A stretch of DNA of 39,917 bases, from contig NZ_LDJP01000048.1 in assembly GCF_001431505.1 (NCBI RefSeq), positions 1 to 39,917 of the forward strand, given 5' to 3'. The position numbers and the translations under genes were made by a program. Position 1 is the stretch's first letter. Each line of letters starts with the position of its first letter. Below the pieces are notes generated by a model. That model ran no database searches. It was not told where the DNA came from and saw only the letters and a program-made list of their open reading frames with translations. The DNA is from Stenotrophomonas daejeonensis. GTDB taxonomy: Bacteria > Pseudomonadota > Gammaproteobacteria > Xanthomonadales > Xanthomonadaceae. Below are positions 17,825-26,544 of this stretch, in pieces.

Positions 17825-17866
17825 ACTCTAGGGGCGATGGCGGTGCGCGGCGTTGATCAGGATCAA
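17825..17866 (-). promoter_or_regulatory. FNR/ANR-type class II promoter of the hemerythrin gene
   Basis: TTGAT-CAGG-ATCAA at 17853-17866 is an exact match to the FNR/ANR consensus TTGAT-N4-ATCAA; the dyad extends to 8 bp on each side (17851-17868). On the minus strand TAGAGT (17830-17825) forms a -10. The predicted start is about 17818, which puts the box centre at -41.5, the standard class II activator position. The leader would be about 25 bases with a proper Shine-Dalgarno. Confidence 0.75.
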
Positions 17867-17900
17867 CGGCCGGTTGCGGCGATTCAGCTTGCCGGGCCGG

Positions 17901-19202
17901 TCAGGGCGTGGCCGCGATGTGCACGCGGTTGCGGCCGCCGGCCTTGGCCAGGTAGAGCTGGCGGTCGGCTTCGCCCAGCAGTTCGTGCAGGGTGTTGCCG
18001 CCGGCCTGCAGGTGGCAGGCGCCAATGCTCACGGTCATGCGCAGGGTGTGTTCGCCCAGCACCACTTCCAGTGCGGCGATGGCGGCGCGCAACTGCTCCA
18101 GGTGCGCGGCGCAGGCGTCCTCGTCCAGCCCGTTGAGCAGCAGGCAGAATTCCTCGCCACCGAAGCGGGCGCTGATGTCGCGCGGGCGGGTGTGGGCGTG
18201 CAGCACCGCGGCCACCGCGCGCAGGGCCTGGTCGCCGGCCTCGTGGCCGTGGCTGTCGTTGATGTGCTTGAAGTGGTCGATGTCCAGCATCGCCACGGCC
18301 AGCCTGCCGTCGCCGGGCGCATGGCCTTCGAGCCGGTGCGTGGCCTGTTCGAGGAAGTTGCGGCGGTTGGGCAAGCCGGTGAGGAAGTCGCGGGTGGCCA
18401 GGTCCTGCAGGGTGCCGATCAGTTCCAACTGGTCCACGTTCTGCGAGATGCGGCAGAAGAATTCCTCGCGCGAGAAGGGCTTGCGCAGGAAGTCGTTGGC
18501 GCCGTTCTTGAGGAAGCGCGGGATCAGCGAGGGGTCGGAATTGCCGGAAATGCCGATCACCGCCACCTTGTCGCGCGCACGCAGGGTGCGCAGCCGGCGG
18601 GTCAGTTCCACCCCGTCCATGCCGGGCATTTCCTGGTCCACCACCACCAGGCGGATGGCCGGGTTGGCCTCCAGTGCCTGCAATGCGGAGGGGCCGTCGC
18701 CGGCCTGGATGGCCTGGTAGCCGTACAGGCCCAGCAGCGAGGCGGCGTAGCCGCGGGCCGACGGCGAGTCGTCCACCACCAGCGCGGCGATGCGGCGGTT
18801 GCGTTCCAGCCGCTGCACCAGCCAGACCAGGTAGTCGAGGCTGCCGGGGGTGTTCTTCAGCACGTAATCGATGATGTCCTGCTGCAGCACGCGCTTGCGC
18901 AGGTCCTCGTCGTAGACGCCGCTGACCACGATGGTGGACAGGCCGCGGCCGACGAAATACTCCACCACTTGGTCGCGGTCGCCGTCGGCCAGTACCAGCC
19001 CGGTCAGCACCAGGAACCAGCCGTCCTCGCGGTCGAGCAGCTCGCCGGCCTCGGCCAGCGTGGTGGCCACGCTGACCGGCAGCTCCAGGCGCTGCTCGAT
19101 GGCCTCGCGCAGCATCGTGGTGAAGGTGCGCGAGTTCTCGACCAGCAGGATGCGCTGGGGCAGCGGCGTGAGCGTCGGCGTGGCGTGCGGGTAGGGAGAC
19201 AT
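17901..19202 (-). CDS. Double-receiver diguanylate cyclase response regulator
   Basis: Predicted to make cyclic di-GMP from two GTP. It has 433 residues. The first receiver domain is at about 16-130, the second at about 138-255 and GGDEF at about 265-430. The second receiver has the acidic pair D144-D145, phospho-acceptor D189 and K241. The first lacks the acceptor aspartate (VLTGLVLADG around 65-74), though K116 remains, so it looks like a non-phosphorylatable pseudo-receiver. The active site is GGEEF (348-352), a competent variant, with an inhibitory RxxD site, RPRD (339-342). No cognate kinase is adjacent. The ATG at 19202 lacks a clear Shine-Dalgarno; an in-frame TTG lies at 19223. Confidence 0.92.
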   Translation of the reverse strand: MSPYPHATPTLTPLPQRILLVENSRTFTTMLREAIEQRLELPVSVATTLAEAGELLDREDGWFLVLTGLVLADGDRDQVVEYFVGRGLSTIVVSGVYDEDLRKRVLQQDIIDYVLKNTPGSLDYLVWLVQRLERNRRIAALVVDDSPSARGYAASLLGLYGYQAIQAGDGPSALQALEANPAIRLVVVDQEMPGMDGVELTRRLRTLRARDKVAVIGISGNSDPSLIPRFLKNGANDFLRKPFSREEFFCRISQNVDQLELIGTLQDLATRDFLTGLPNRRNFLEQATHRLEGHAPGDGRLAVAMLDIDHFKHINDSHGHEAGDQALRAVAAVLHAHTRPRDISARFGGEEFCLLLNGLDEDACAAHLEQLRAAIAALEVVLGEHTLRMTVSIGACHLQAGGNTLHELLGEADRQLYLAKAGGRNRVHIAATP

Positions 19203-19266
19203 GGCAGGCGCGGGAGTTCTCAACCTGTGGATAGCGGCAGCTGGCGCCGATTCTTCAGCCGGGTGT

Positions 19267-20559
19267 TCACCATAGCCGGTCGCGCAGCTTGTACCAGCTC
19301 ATCGCCGCCACCAGCAGCGGCATGCGCAGCGCCGGCCCGCCGGGGAAGCGGCGGTGGCCGATGCGCTCGAACACGTCCAGCCGCTGCGCCTGGCCGGCGA
19401 TGGCGGCGGCGATGATCTCGCCGGCCAGCCCGGTGCTGGCCACGCCGTGGCCGCAGAAGCCCTGCGCGAAATAGACGTTGGGCGCGAGCCGGCCCCAGTG
19501 CGGGGCGCGGTTGCGGGTGATGTCGATGCAGCCGCCCCACAGATGATCCAGCCCCACGTCGGCCAGCTGCGGGAACACCCTGCGCATGCGCCGGAGCATC
19601 GCCGTGCGCAGGCCCGGCGGCGGCAGTGCCGAGTAGCTGGCCTGCCCGCCGAACAGCAGGCGGTGGTCGTGGCTGAGGCGGAAGTAGTCCAGCGCCCAGT
19701 TCACGTCGGCCACCGCCATGTCGTTGCGGATCAGGGCGTGCGCGCGCTCGGCGCCGAGGGGCGGGGTCGCGCCGATCCAGGTGCCGACCGGCATCATCCG
19801 CGTCTCCAGCTCCGGCGCGATGCCCCGCAGCAGGGCGTTGCCGGCCAGCACCGCGAAGTCGGCCTCGACCCGGCCCCGTGCGGTGTGCAGCACCGGCCGC
19901 GGGCCGCGTTGCAGCCGCGTCACCGGCGATTGCTCGTGCACGACCACGCCCGCCGCCTCGGCGGCGCGGGCCAGCCCCTGCGCATAGGCCAGCGGATGCA
20001 GGTGGCCGCCGGCCGGGTCGTATTGCGCGCCGAGGTAGCGTTCGCTGGCCAGTTGCCGTTGCAGCTGCGCGCGGTCCCACCATTGCAGCGGGTAGTCGTA
20101 GCGCTGCGCCATCCGTTCGGTGTCGGCGCGCAGGGCACGCTGCTGGCGCGGGCGGATCGCCACGTTGGCGTGGCCGTCGCGCCAGTGGCAGTCGATGCGG
20201 TGGCGGGCAATGCGTTCCTTCAGCATGCGCAGGCCGTCGCGGGAAAAGTCGAACAGCAACCGTGCATCGGCCGCGCCCAGCCGCGCCTCCAGCACCTGCA
20301 GGTCGCAGCCGTAGCCGGCCAGCGCCTGCCCGCCGTTGCGGCCGGAGGCGCCCCAGCCGACGCGCGCGGCTTCCAGCACCGTCACCCGGTGGCCCTTTTC
20401 GGCCAGCGCCAGCGCGGCGGTCAACCCGGTGTAGCCGGCGCCGAGCACCGCCACGTCGGCGCGGGTTGCGCCTTGCAGCGCTGCGCGTGGCGCCGATGGC
20501 GGCAGGCTGGCCGCGTACCAGCTGGGCGGATGATCGGGCCGGGCGTGGGCGTCGGGCAT
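19267..20559 (-). CDS. puuB: FAD-dependent oxidoreductase, probable gamma-glutamylputrescine oxidase
   Basis: DAO-family flavoenzyme of 430 residues. The FAD-binding VAVLGAGYTG is near residue 37, followed by ASGRNGGQ and, at the C-terminus, the second flavin motif YFAQGFCGHGVASTG. In E. coli PuuB oxidises gamma-glutamylputrescine to the aldehyde with O2. The assignment rests on the family plus the divergent puuA-type gene and the putrescine importer; another amine or amino-acid oxidase role is possible. The ATG at 20559 agrees with the family start. A TACACT hexamer ends six bases before it and no Shine-Dalgarno is present. Confidence 0.8.
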   Translation of the reverse strand: MPDAHARPDHPPSWYAASLPPSAPRAALQGATRADVAVLGAGYTGLTAALALAEKGHRVTVLEAARVGWGASGRNGGQALAGYGCDLQVLEARLGAADARLLFDFSRDGLRMLKERIARHRIDCHWRDGHANVAIRPRQQRALRADTERMAQRYDYPLQWWDRAQLQRQLASERYLGAQYDPAGGHLHPLAYAQGLARAAEAAGVVVHEQSPVTRLQRGPRPVLHTARGRVEADFAVLAGNALLRGIAPELETRMMPVGTWIGATPPLGAERAHALIRNDMAVADVNWALDYFRLSHDHRLLFGGQASYSALPPPGLRTAMLRRMRRVFPQLADVGLDHLWGGCIDITRNRAPHWGRLAPNVYFAQGFCGHGVASTGLAGEIIAAAIAGQAQRLDVFERIGHRRFPGGPALRMPLLVAAMSWYKLRDRLW

Positions 20560-20565
20560 GCGCGG

Positions 20566-20571
20566 AGTGTA
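20566..20571 (-). promoter_or_regulatory. Candidate -10 element for puuB
   Basis: TACACT on the minus strand (four of six consensus bases) ends six bases before the puuB ATG, in the 129-base divergent region. The transcript would be leaderless. The -35 is weak. Confidence 0.3.
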
Positions 20572-20604
20572 GCCGCGGTGTTGTTGCCTAAACGTCACCG
20601 CGGC
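20572..20604. promoter_or_regulatory. Palindrome in the puuB-puuA divergent region
   Basis: GCCGCGGTG (20572-20580) is repeated inverted at 20596-20604 across a 15-base spacer. It abuts the candidate puuB -10 and is placed where a shared operator for both directions would lie. Alternatively it is a simple hairpin. No regulator gene for the locus is in the window. Confidence 0.4.
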
Positions 20605-20688
20605 GGTAGCGTGCCAGCGCAATCATCGTGCCCGGCATCGCCACGGCCACCCTGTCGCCGGCTGCCACGGAAACGCAACGGAACCGTC

Positions 20689-22077
20689 ATGAAGCCGCGC
20701 CCGCGCAACCGCAAGACCGTCCCCGCCGTGCAGGAAGGCAGCGCCCTGTTGCGCTGGTTGAAGGAACGCAACATCACCGAGGTCGAGTGCCTGGTGCCGG
20801 ATATCACCGGCAACGCGCGCGGCAAGATCATCCCGGCCGACAAGTTCCGCCACGACTACGGCACGCGCCTGCCCGAGGGCATATTCGCCACCACTGTCAC
20901 CGGCGACTTCCCCGACGACTACTACGAATTGGTGGCGCCGGCCGATTCGGACATGGTGCTGCGCCCGGACCCGGACACGGTGCGCATGGTGCCGTGGGCC
21001 ACCGACCCCACCGCGCAGGTCATCCACGACTGCCATACCCGCGACGGCCAGCCGCACGAACTGGCCCCGCGCAACGTGCTGCGGCGGGTGCTGGCCGCCT
21101 ACGACGAACTGGGGCTGACTCCGATCGTGGCGCCGGAGGTGGAGTTCTTCCTGGTGCAGAAGAACACCGACCCGGATTTCCCGCTGCTGCCGCCGGCCGG
21201 CCGTTCCGGGCGCCCGGAGACGGCGCGGCAGTCGTACTCGATCGACGCGGTCAACGAGTTCGACCCCATCCTCGACCTGATGTACGACTACTGCGACGCG
21301 ATGAAGCTGGACGTGGACACGCTGATCCACGAATCCGGCGCGGCGCAGCTGGAGGTCAACTTCACCCATGCCGACGCGATGGCGCTGGCCGACCAGGTGT
21401 TCCTGTTCAAGCGCACCATGCGCGAGGCGGCGATGCGCCACGGCGTCTACGCCACCTTCCTGGCCAAGCCGATGGAAACCGAGCCGGGCAGCGCGATGCA
21501 CATCCACCAGAGCCTGCTGCGCGCCAGCGACGGCGCCAACGTGTTCGCCGGCGAAGGCGAGGGCGGCTACAGCCCGCTGTTCATGCACTACCTGGGTGGA
21601 TTGCAGAAGTACGTGCCGATGGCGATGGCGTTCTTCGCCCCGAACGTCAATTCCTACCGCCGGCTGGTGTTCGGCGAGGTGTCGCCGAGCAACGTGGAGT
21701 GGGGCTTCGACAACCGCACCTGCGGCCTGCGCGTGCCGATCGACAGCGCCGAGAACAGCCGCGTGGAGAGCCGCTTCGCCGGTTCCGACGCCAATCCCTA
21801 CCTGGCGATGGCCGCCACCCTGGCCTGCGGCCTGCTCGGCATCCGCGAGCAGTTGCAGCCGGGCGAGCCGGTCAGCGGCAACGCCAAGGCGCCGGGCTAC
21901 GACCTGCCGCGCTCGCTGGGCGAGGCGCTGGACGGGCTGGAAGGCTGCCAGCCGTTGCAGGCGCTGCTGGGCCAGCGCTTCTGCCGCGCCTATGTCTCGG
22001 TCAAGCGCAAGGAATACGAGACCTTCTTCCGCGTCATCAGCTCGTGGGAGCGCGAGTTCCTGCTGCTCAATGTGTAA
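20689..22077 (+). CDS. puuA: Glutamine synthetase family, probable gamma-glutamylputrescine synthetase
   Basis: Would ligate glutamate to putrescine with ATP, the first step of the Puu pathway. It has 462 residues. Glutamine-synthetase metal and substrate residues are present: E150/E152 (APEVEFF), E215 and E222 (ESGAAQLEVNF), H271 (SAMHIHQS), the NRTCGLR motif and E360/R362. The sequence RNITEVECLVPDITGNARGK and the missing adenylylation-loop pattern place it with PuuA-type enzymes rather than assimilatory GlnA. The ATG at 20689 begins the family homology; the long open frame upstream is puuB antisense. The importer genes follow 142 bases downstream. Confidence 0.87.
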   Translation: MKPRPRNRKTVPAVQEGSALLRWLKERNITEVECLVPDITGNARGKIIPADKFRHDYGTRLPEGIFATTVTGDFPDDYYELVAPADSDMVLRPDPDTVRMVPWATDPTAQVIHDCHTRDGQPHELAPRNVLRRVLAAYDELGLTPIVAPEVEFFLVQKNTDPDFPLLPPAGRSGRPETARQSYSIDAVNEFDPILDLMYDYCDAMKLDVDTLIHESGAAQLEVNFTHADAMALADQVFLFKRTMREAAMRHGVYATFLAKPMETEPGSAMHIHQSLLRASDGANVFAGEGEGGYSPLFMHYLGGLQKYVPMAMAFFAPNVNSYRRLVFGEVSPSNVEWGFDNRTCGLRVPIDSAENSRVESRFAGSDANPYLAMAATLACGLLGIREQLQPGEPVSGNAKAPGYDLPRSLGEALDGLEGCQPLQALLGQRFCRAYVSVKRKEYETFFRVISSWEREFLLLNV

Positions 22078-22096
22078 AGCCGGCTTTTGCTTTTGC

Positions 22097-22161
22097 AGGA
22101 GCGACGTCAGTCGCGACCGAAGCCTTGCCGACAAAACCCCGTCGCGACTCACGTCGCTCCT
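22097..22161. repeat. Inverted repeat between puuA and potF
   Basis: Arms of 21 bases (22097-22117 and 22141-22161) match at 20 positions around a 23-base loop. The core AGGAGCGACGT differs from the 70-bp composite element but shares AGGAGCG with the palindrome at 3955. In RNA it would be a strong hairpin that could lower read-through or protect the upstream message. Confidence 0.7.
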
Positions 22162-22219
22162 ACCGGTCCCCCATGTGACAATGCCATCCACCTTCCTTCC
22201 GGCCCACCTTGGAGAATCC

Positions 22220-23344
22220 ATGAATCTGCGCATCCTGACCGCCGCCGTCGCCGCCTCCCTGCTCGCCGCCTGCGGCGGCACGCAGGACGGCGCCGCGGGC
22301 GCCGAGGGCGGCGAGGCCAAGGTCCTCAACGTCTACAACTACTCGGACTACATCGCCGAGGACACCATCCCGAACTTCGAGAAGGCGACCGGGATCAAGG
22401 TCACCTACGACGTGTTCGACAGCGACGAGATGGTCGAGACCAAGCTGCTCACCGGCGACAGCGGCTACGACATCGTGGTGCCGACGCTGAACTTCTTCGG
22501 CCGCCAGATCCAGGCCGGCGTGTTCCTGCCGCTGGACAAGAGCAGGATCCCGAACCTCGCCAACCTCGACGCCGGGGTGATGGCGCGCATCGCCGGGCAG
22601 GACCCGGAGAACAAGTACGGCGTGCCGTACATGATGGGCACCACCGGCATCGGCTACAACGTGGCCAAGCTGAAGGAACGCTTCGGCGGCAGCACCGACA
22701 TCGCCAACAGCTGGGATCTGGTGTTCAAGCCGGAGAACATCGGCAAGATGAAGGACTGCGGCGTCACCCTCCTCGACACGCCTTCGGACATGATTCCCAT
22801 CGCCCTGCATTACCTCGGCGAGGACCCGCACAGCACCGACCCGGCCACGATCGGCAAGGCCGCCGACCTGCTCAAGTCGATCCGCCCCTACGTGCAGAAC
22901 TTCCACTCCAGCCAGTACGTCGGTTCGCTGGCCAATGGCAGCACCTGCCTGGTGGTGGGCTGGTCGGGCGACATCATCCAGGCCCGCGACCGCGCCGAGG
23001 AGGCCGGCAACGGCGTGGAAGTGGCGTACTCGATCCCGAAGGAGGGCGCGCCGCAGTGGTTCGACATGCTGGCGATCCCGAAGGACGCCAAGCACCCGGA
23101 GAACGCCTATGCGTTCATCAACTACCTGCTCGAACCGCAGGTGGCGGCCAACAACACCAACGTCACCCACTACGCCAACCCGGTGACGCCGGCCACGCCG
23201 CTGGTGGACGAGGCGATCCGCGAGGACAGGACCATCTATCCATCGGAAGAGGTGGCGGCGAAGATGTTCACCTACGCGATCAACCCGCCGGACGTGGACA
23301 AGCTCTATACGCGCTTGTGGACCGAGATCAAGACCGGCCGGTGA
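22220..23344 (+). CDS. potF: Putrescine-binding lipoprotein of the PotFGHI importer
   Basis: Substrate-binding protein that captures putrescine for the ABC importer. It has 374 residues. A lipoprotein signal with lipobox LAAC (C18) indicates anchoring to a membrane, unlike the soluble E. coli PotF. Ligand-site motifs resemble PotF: YSDYIAEDT near the N-terminus, GWSGD, and FDMLAIPKDA, which supports a polyamine, probably putrescine, as ligand. GGAGAA is upstream of the ATG. It is followed by a 206-base gap filled with repeats and then potG. Confidence 0.92.
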   Translation: MNLRILTAAVAASLLAACGGTQDGAAGAEGGEAKVLNVYNYSDYIAEDTIPNFEKATGIKVTYDVFDSDEMVETKLLTGDSGYDIVVPTLNFFGRQIQAGVFLPLDKSRIPNLANLDAGVMARIAGQDPENKYGVPYMMGTTGIGYNVAKLKERFGGSTDIANSWDLVFKPENIGKMKDCGVTLLDTPSDMIPIALHYLGEDPHSTDPATIGKAADLLKSIRPYVQNFHSSQYVGSLANGSTCLVVGWSGDIIQARDRAEEAGNGVEVAYSIPKEGAPQWFDMLAIPKDAKHPENAYAFINYLLEPQVAANNTNVTHYANPVTPATPLVDEAIREDRTIYPSEEVAAKMFTYAINPPDVDKLYTRLWTEIKTGR

Positions 23345-23360
23345 CCCGCCGGCTTTGAAG

Positions 23361-23483
23361 CCCCTCTCCTGCGGGAGAGGGGGTGAGGGTCGGGGCGAAG
23401 CCCTCCCGATGTCCAACCATGCGAGGCTTCGTCCCGAACCCTCATCCGCCCCTTCGGGGCACCCTCTCCCGGAGGGAGAAGGG
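23361..23483. repeat. Cluster of imperfect inverted repeats between potF and potG
   Basis: The gap holds a 9-bp hairpin CCCCTCTCC/GGAGAGGGG (23361-23382), a 20-base arm at 23383-23402 that pairs imperfectly with 23425-23445, a GCCCC-TTC-GGGGC hairpin (23448-23460) and a CTCTCCC/GGGAGA hairpin after it. The first unit recurs at 141-166. It interrupts the pot operon without closing it; the role is unknown. An open reading frame through it is not credible as protein. Confidence 0.6.
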
Positions 23484-23550
23484 AATTCCGACCTGCCATG
23501 CCAAGGCGCCGGGGGCGTGGCCCCGGCCTACTTTCCACGCGGAGCCACCG

Positions 23551-24675
23551 ATGCCCGTTGAAGCGCCCACCGCCGCCCTGACCGGCGAGCCCGGCTACCT
23601 GTCCATCCGCGACCTGCGCAAGGAGTTCGACGGCTTCGTCGCCGTCGACGACGTCAACCTCGACGTGCGCAAGGGCGAGATCTTCGCGCTGCTCGGCGGT
23701 TCGGGCAGCGGCAAGTCCACCCTGCTGCGCTGCCTGGCCGGCTTCGAGACGCCGACCAGGGGAAAAATCCTGCTCGACGGGCAGCCGATCGGCACGCTGC
23801 CGCCCTACGAGCGGCCGATCAACATGATGTTCCAGTCCTACGCGCTGTTCCCGCACATGACCGTGGAGCAGAACATCGCCTTCGGCCTCAAGCAGGACGG
23901 CATGGCCAGGGACGCCATCGCCCGCCGCGTCGGCGAGATGCTGGAGCTGGTGCAGCTGCAGAAACTGGGCAAGCGCAAGCCGCACCAGCTCTCCGGCGGC
24001 CAGCAGCAGCGCGTGGCGCTGGCGCGCTCGCTGGCCAAGGGGCCGAAGCTGCTGCTGCTGGACGAGCCGATGGGCGCGCTGGACAAGAAGCTGCGCTCGA
24101 AGATGCAGTTGGAGCTGGTCAACATCATCGAGCAGCTGGGCGTGACCTGCGTGATGGTCACCCACGACCAGGAAGAGGCGATGACCATGGCCACCCGCAT
24201 CGCGGTGATGGACCAGGGCTGGATCCAGCAGATCGGCAAGCCCGATGACATCTACGAGCAGCCGGCCAACCGCTTCGTCGCCGGCTTCATCGGCTCGGTC
24301 AACCTGATCGAGGGCGTGATCGACGAGGACCTGCCCGAATACGTCACCGTGCGCACCGCCGATTTCCCGGCGCCGATCTACGTCGGCCACGGCATCACCG
24401 GCTACGAGGGCCAGCCGGTGGCGTTCGCGCTGCGCCCGGAGAAGGTGCACATCGGCAAGGACGAGCCGGAAGGCGACACCAACAAGGCGCGCGGGGTGGT
24501 CGAGGACATCGCCTATTTCGGCAGCCATTCCGTGTACCACGTGCGCCTGCCCAGCGGCGCCAGGATCATGTCCAACTTCGCCAACATGAAGCGCTGGGAC
24601 AGCGACGGCATCACCTGGAACGACGAGGTCTGGGTGAGCTGGGACGACAACGACGGCGTGGTGCTGACCGCATGA
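23551..24675 (+). CDS. potG: Polyamine ABC transporter ATPase
   Basis: ATP-binding subunit energising putrescine import. It has 374 residues. The Walker A motif GGSGSGKST lies at 49-57, the signature LSGGQQQR at about 147-154 and Walker B LLLLDEP at about 167-173; the H-loop VTHDQEEA follows. A C-terminal TOBE domain lies after about residue 295. The ATG at 23551 has GGAG seven bases upstream and starts the family homology. The stop overlaps the potH start (ATGA). Confidence 0.96.
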   Translation: MPVEAPTAALTGEPGYLSIRDLRKEFDGFVAVDDVNLDVRKGEIFALLGGSGSGKSTLLRCLAGFETPTRGKILLDGQPIGTLPPYERPINMMFQSYALFPHMTVEQNIAFGLKQDGMARDAIARRVGEMLELVQLQKLGKRKPHQLSGGQQQRVALARSLAKGPKLLLLDEPMGALDKKLRSKMQLELVNIIEQLGVTCVMVTHDQEEAMTMATRIAVMDQGWIQQIGKPDDIYEQPANRFVAGFIGSVNLIEGVIDEDLPEYVTVRTADFPAPIYVGHGITGYEGQPVAFALRPEKVHIGKDEPEGDTNKARGVVEDIAYFGSHSVYHVRLPSGARIMSNFANMKRWDSDGITWNDEVWVSWDDNDGVVLTA

Positions 24676-25583
24676 ACGCGAACGCGGCGAAGCGCTGGCT
24701 GCCCGGCATCCGTTCGGCGGTGATCGGCGCGCCCTACCTGTGGCTGCTGCTGTTCTTCGCGATCCCGTTCCTGATCGTGCTGAAGATCTCGTTCGCGAAG
24801 ATGGCCGTGGCGATGCCGCCGTACACGTCCATCGTCGAGTACGTGGACAACGCGTTCAGCGTCAAGCTCAACCTCGGCAACTATGCCCAACTGCTGACCG
24901 ACAGCCAGTACGTGGTCGCCTACCTCAGCTCGATCAGGATCGCGGTCATCTCGACCCTGCTGACCCTGCTGATCGGCTACCCGATGGCCTACGTGATCGC
25001 GCGCATGTCGCCGTCGGCGCGCAACATCGCGATGATGCTGGTGGTGCTGCCGTCGTGGACTTCGTTCCTGATCCGCGTGTATGCGTGGATCGGCATCCTC
25101 GACAGCAACGGCCTGGTCAACCGCGCGCTGATCGGCATGGGCCTGATCGACGAACCGCTGCGCATCCTCTACACCCCGCTGGCCGCCTACATCGGCATCG
25201 TCTACTGCTACCTGCCGTTCATGGTGTTGCCGCTGTACGCCAACCTGGTCAAGCTCGACCACCGCCTGCTGGAAGCGGCCTACGACCTCGGCGCCAAGCC
25301 GTGGCAGGCGTTCGTGCGCATCACCCTGCCGCTGTCGCGCGGCGGCATCGTCGCCGGCTGCATGCTGGTGATGATCCCGGCGGTGGGCGAGTTCGTGATC
25401 CCGGAGATGCTCGGCGGCCCGGACACGCTGATGATAGGCCGGGTGTTGTGGGGCGAGTTCTTCAACAACCGAGACTGGCCGCTGGCCTCGGCGGTGGCGA
25501 TCGTGATGCTGCTCCTGCTGCTGGTCCCGATCGTCGTCTTCAACCGCTTCCAGCAGCGCGAGCTGGAAGGGAAGCTGGCATGA
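24672..25583 (+). CDS. potH: Polyamine ABC transporter permease
   Basis: One of two inner-membrane permeases of the putrescine importer. It has 303 residues with about six membrane spans, the first at about 20-38. The ABC permease EAA loop is visible as EAAYDLGAKPWQAFVRITLP, the coupling site to PotG. Overlaps of four bases with potG and potI indicate coupled translation. Confidence 0.96.
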   Translation: MNANAAKRWLPGIRSAVIGAPYLWLLLFFAIPFLIVLKISFAKMAVAMPPYTSIVEYVDNAFSVKLNLGNYAQLLTDSQYVVAYLSSIRIAVISTLLTLLIGYPMAYVIARMSPSARNIAMMLVVLPSWTSFLIRVYAWIGILDSNGLVNRALIGMGLIDEPLRILYTPLAAYIGIVYCYLPFMVLPLYANLVKLDHRLLEAAYDLGAKPWQAFVRITLPLSRGGIVAGCMLVMIPAVGEFVIPEMLGGPDTLMIGRVLWGEFFNNRDWPLASAVAIVMLLLLLVPIVVFNRFQQRELEGKLA

Positions 25584-26425
25584 GCATGGTGCGCAACCAC
25601 CGCTGGCTGGGCTGGAGCGTGCTGCTGCTCGGCTTCGCCTTCCTGTACCTGCCGATCCTGCTGCTGATGCTGTACTCGTTCAATTCCTCGCGGCTGGCGA
25701 CGGTATGGGCGGGGTTTTCCACCAGGTGGTACGGCGAGCTGTTCCGCGACCGGCAGTTGCTGGAGGCGGCCTGGATCAGCCTGAAGGTGGCGTTCTGGAC
25801 CGCCACCGCGGCGATGGTGCTCGGCACGCTGGCGGCGATGGCGATGACCCGCTTCCGGCGCTTCCCCGGCAAGAGCGTGTTCGGCGCGCTGGTCACCGCG
25901 CCGCTGGTGATGCCCGAGGTCATCATCGGCCTGTCGATCCTGCTGATGCTGGTGTCGATGGGCGGGCTGTTCGGGCTGCCGTCCAAGGGCGTGGTGGCGA
26001 TCTGGATCGCGCACGTCACCTTCACCCTTTCCTTCGTGACGGTGGTGGTGTCCTCGCGCCTGCAGGAGCTGGACCGCTCGCTGGAAGAGGCGGCGATGGA
26101 CCTGGGCGCCAACCGGGTCAAGGTGTTCTTCCTGGTCACCCTGCCGATCATCGCCCCGGCGCTGCTGTCCGGCTGGCTGCTGGCCTTCACCCTGTCGCTG
26201 GACGACGTGGTGATCGCCAGCTTCGTCGCCGGCCCCAGCTCGACCACGCTGCCGATGAAGATCTTCGCCTCGGTGCGCATGGGCGTGAGCCCGAAGATCA
26301 ACGCGCTGGCCAGCCTGCTGGTGCTGGCGGTGTCGCTGGTGGCGGTGCTGGGCTGGTGGATCACGGCGCGCGCCGAGAAGCGCCGCCAGCGCGACATGCA
26401 GCTGGCGTTGCAGGACAACGGCTGA
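25580..26425 (+). CDS. potI: Polyamine ABC transporter permease
   Basis: Second permease, pairing with PotH. It has 281 residues, with about six membrane spans and the EAA loop EEAAMDLGANRVKVFFLVTLP in the expected place. The ATG at 25580 overlaps the potH stop; a second ATG two codons on is possible. It is followed by a 119-base gap with a degenerate hairpin before the aldehyde dehydrogenase gene. Confidence 0.96.
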   Translation: MSMVRNHRWLGWSVLLLGFAFLYLPILLLMLYSFNSSRLATVWAGFSTRWYGELFRDRQLLEAAWISLKVAFWTATAAMVLGTLAAMAMTRFRRFPGKSVFGALVTAPLVMPEVIIGLSILLMLVSMGGLFGLPSKGVVAIWIAHVTFTLSFVTVVVSSRLQELDRSLEEAAMDLGANRVKVFFLVTLPIIAPALLSGWLLAFTLSLDDVVIASFVAGPSSTTLPMKIFASVRMGVSPKINALASLLVLAVSLVAVLGWWITARAEKRRQRDMQLALQDNG

Positions 26426-26440
26426 CGGCTTGAATGCCCG

Positions 26441-26473
26441 CTCCCGAAGCGGTGCAACCTCCGGCGCCGGGAG
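26441..26473 (+). terminator. Degenerate hairpin after potI
   Basis: CTCCCG (26441-26446) pairs with CGGGAG (26468-26473), and the loop carries a small GGCGCC palindrome. It lies 15 bases after the potI stop. The stem is short and no T-run follows, so termination is uncertain. The rest of the gap holds no clear promoter. Confidence 0.35.
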
Positions 26474-26544
26474 GGGGGCTTTGAGGTGGCACTAACATGT
26501 GTGGCGTCAAAATGTCCCCCATCATTGGATGCAGGTGTGCCGAC

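Noticed and set aside
23383..23550. N-terminal extension of potG from an ATG at 23383
   Set aside because: The extension is translated intergenic repeat; the ATG at 23551 has GGAG and begins the family homology.
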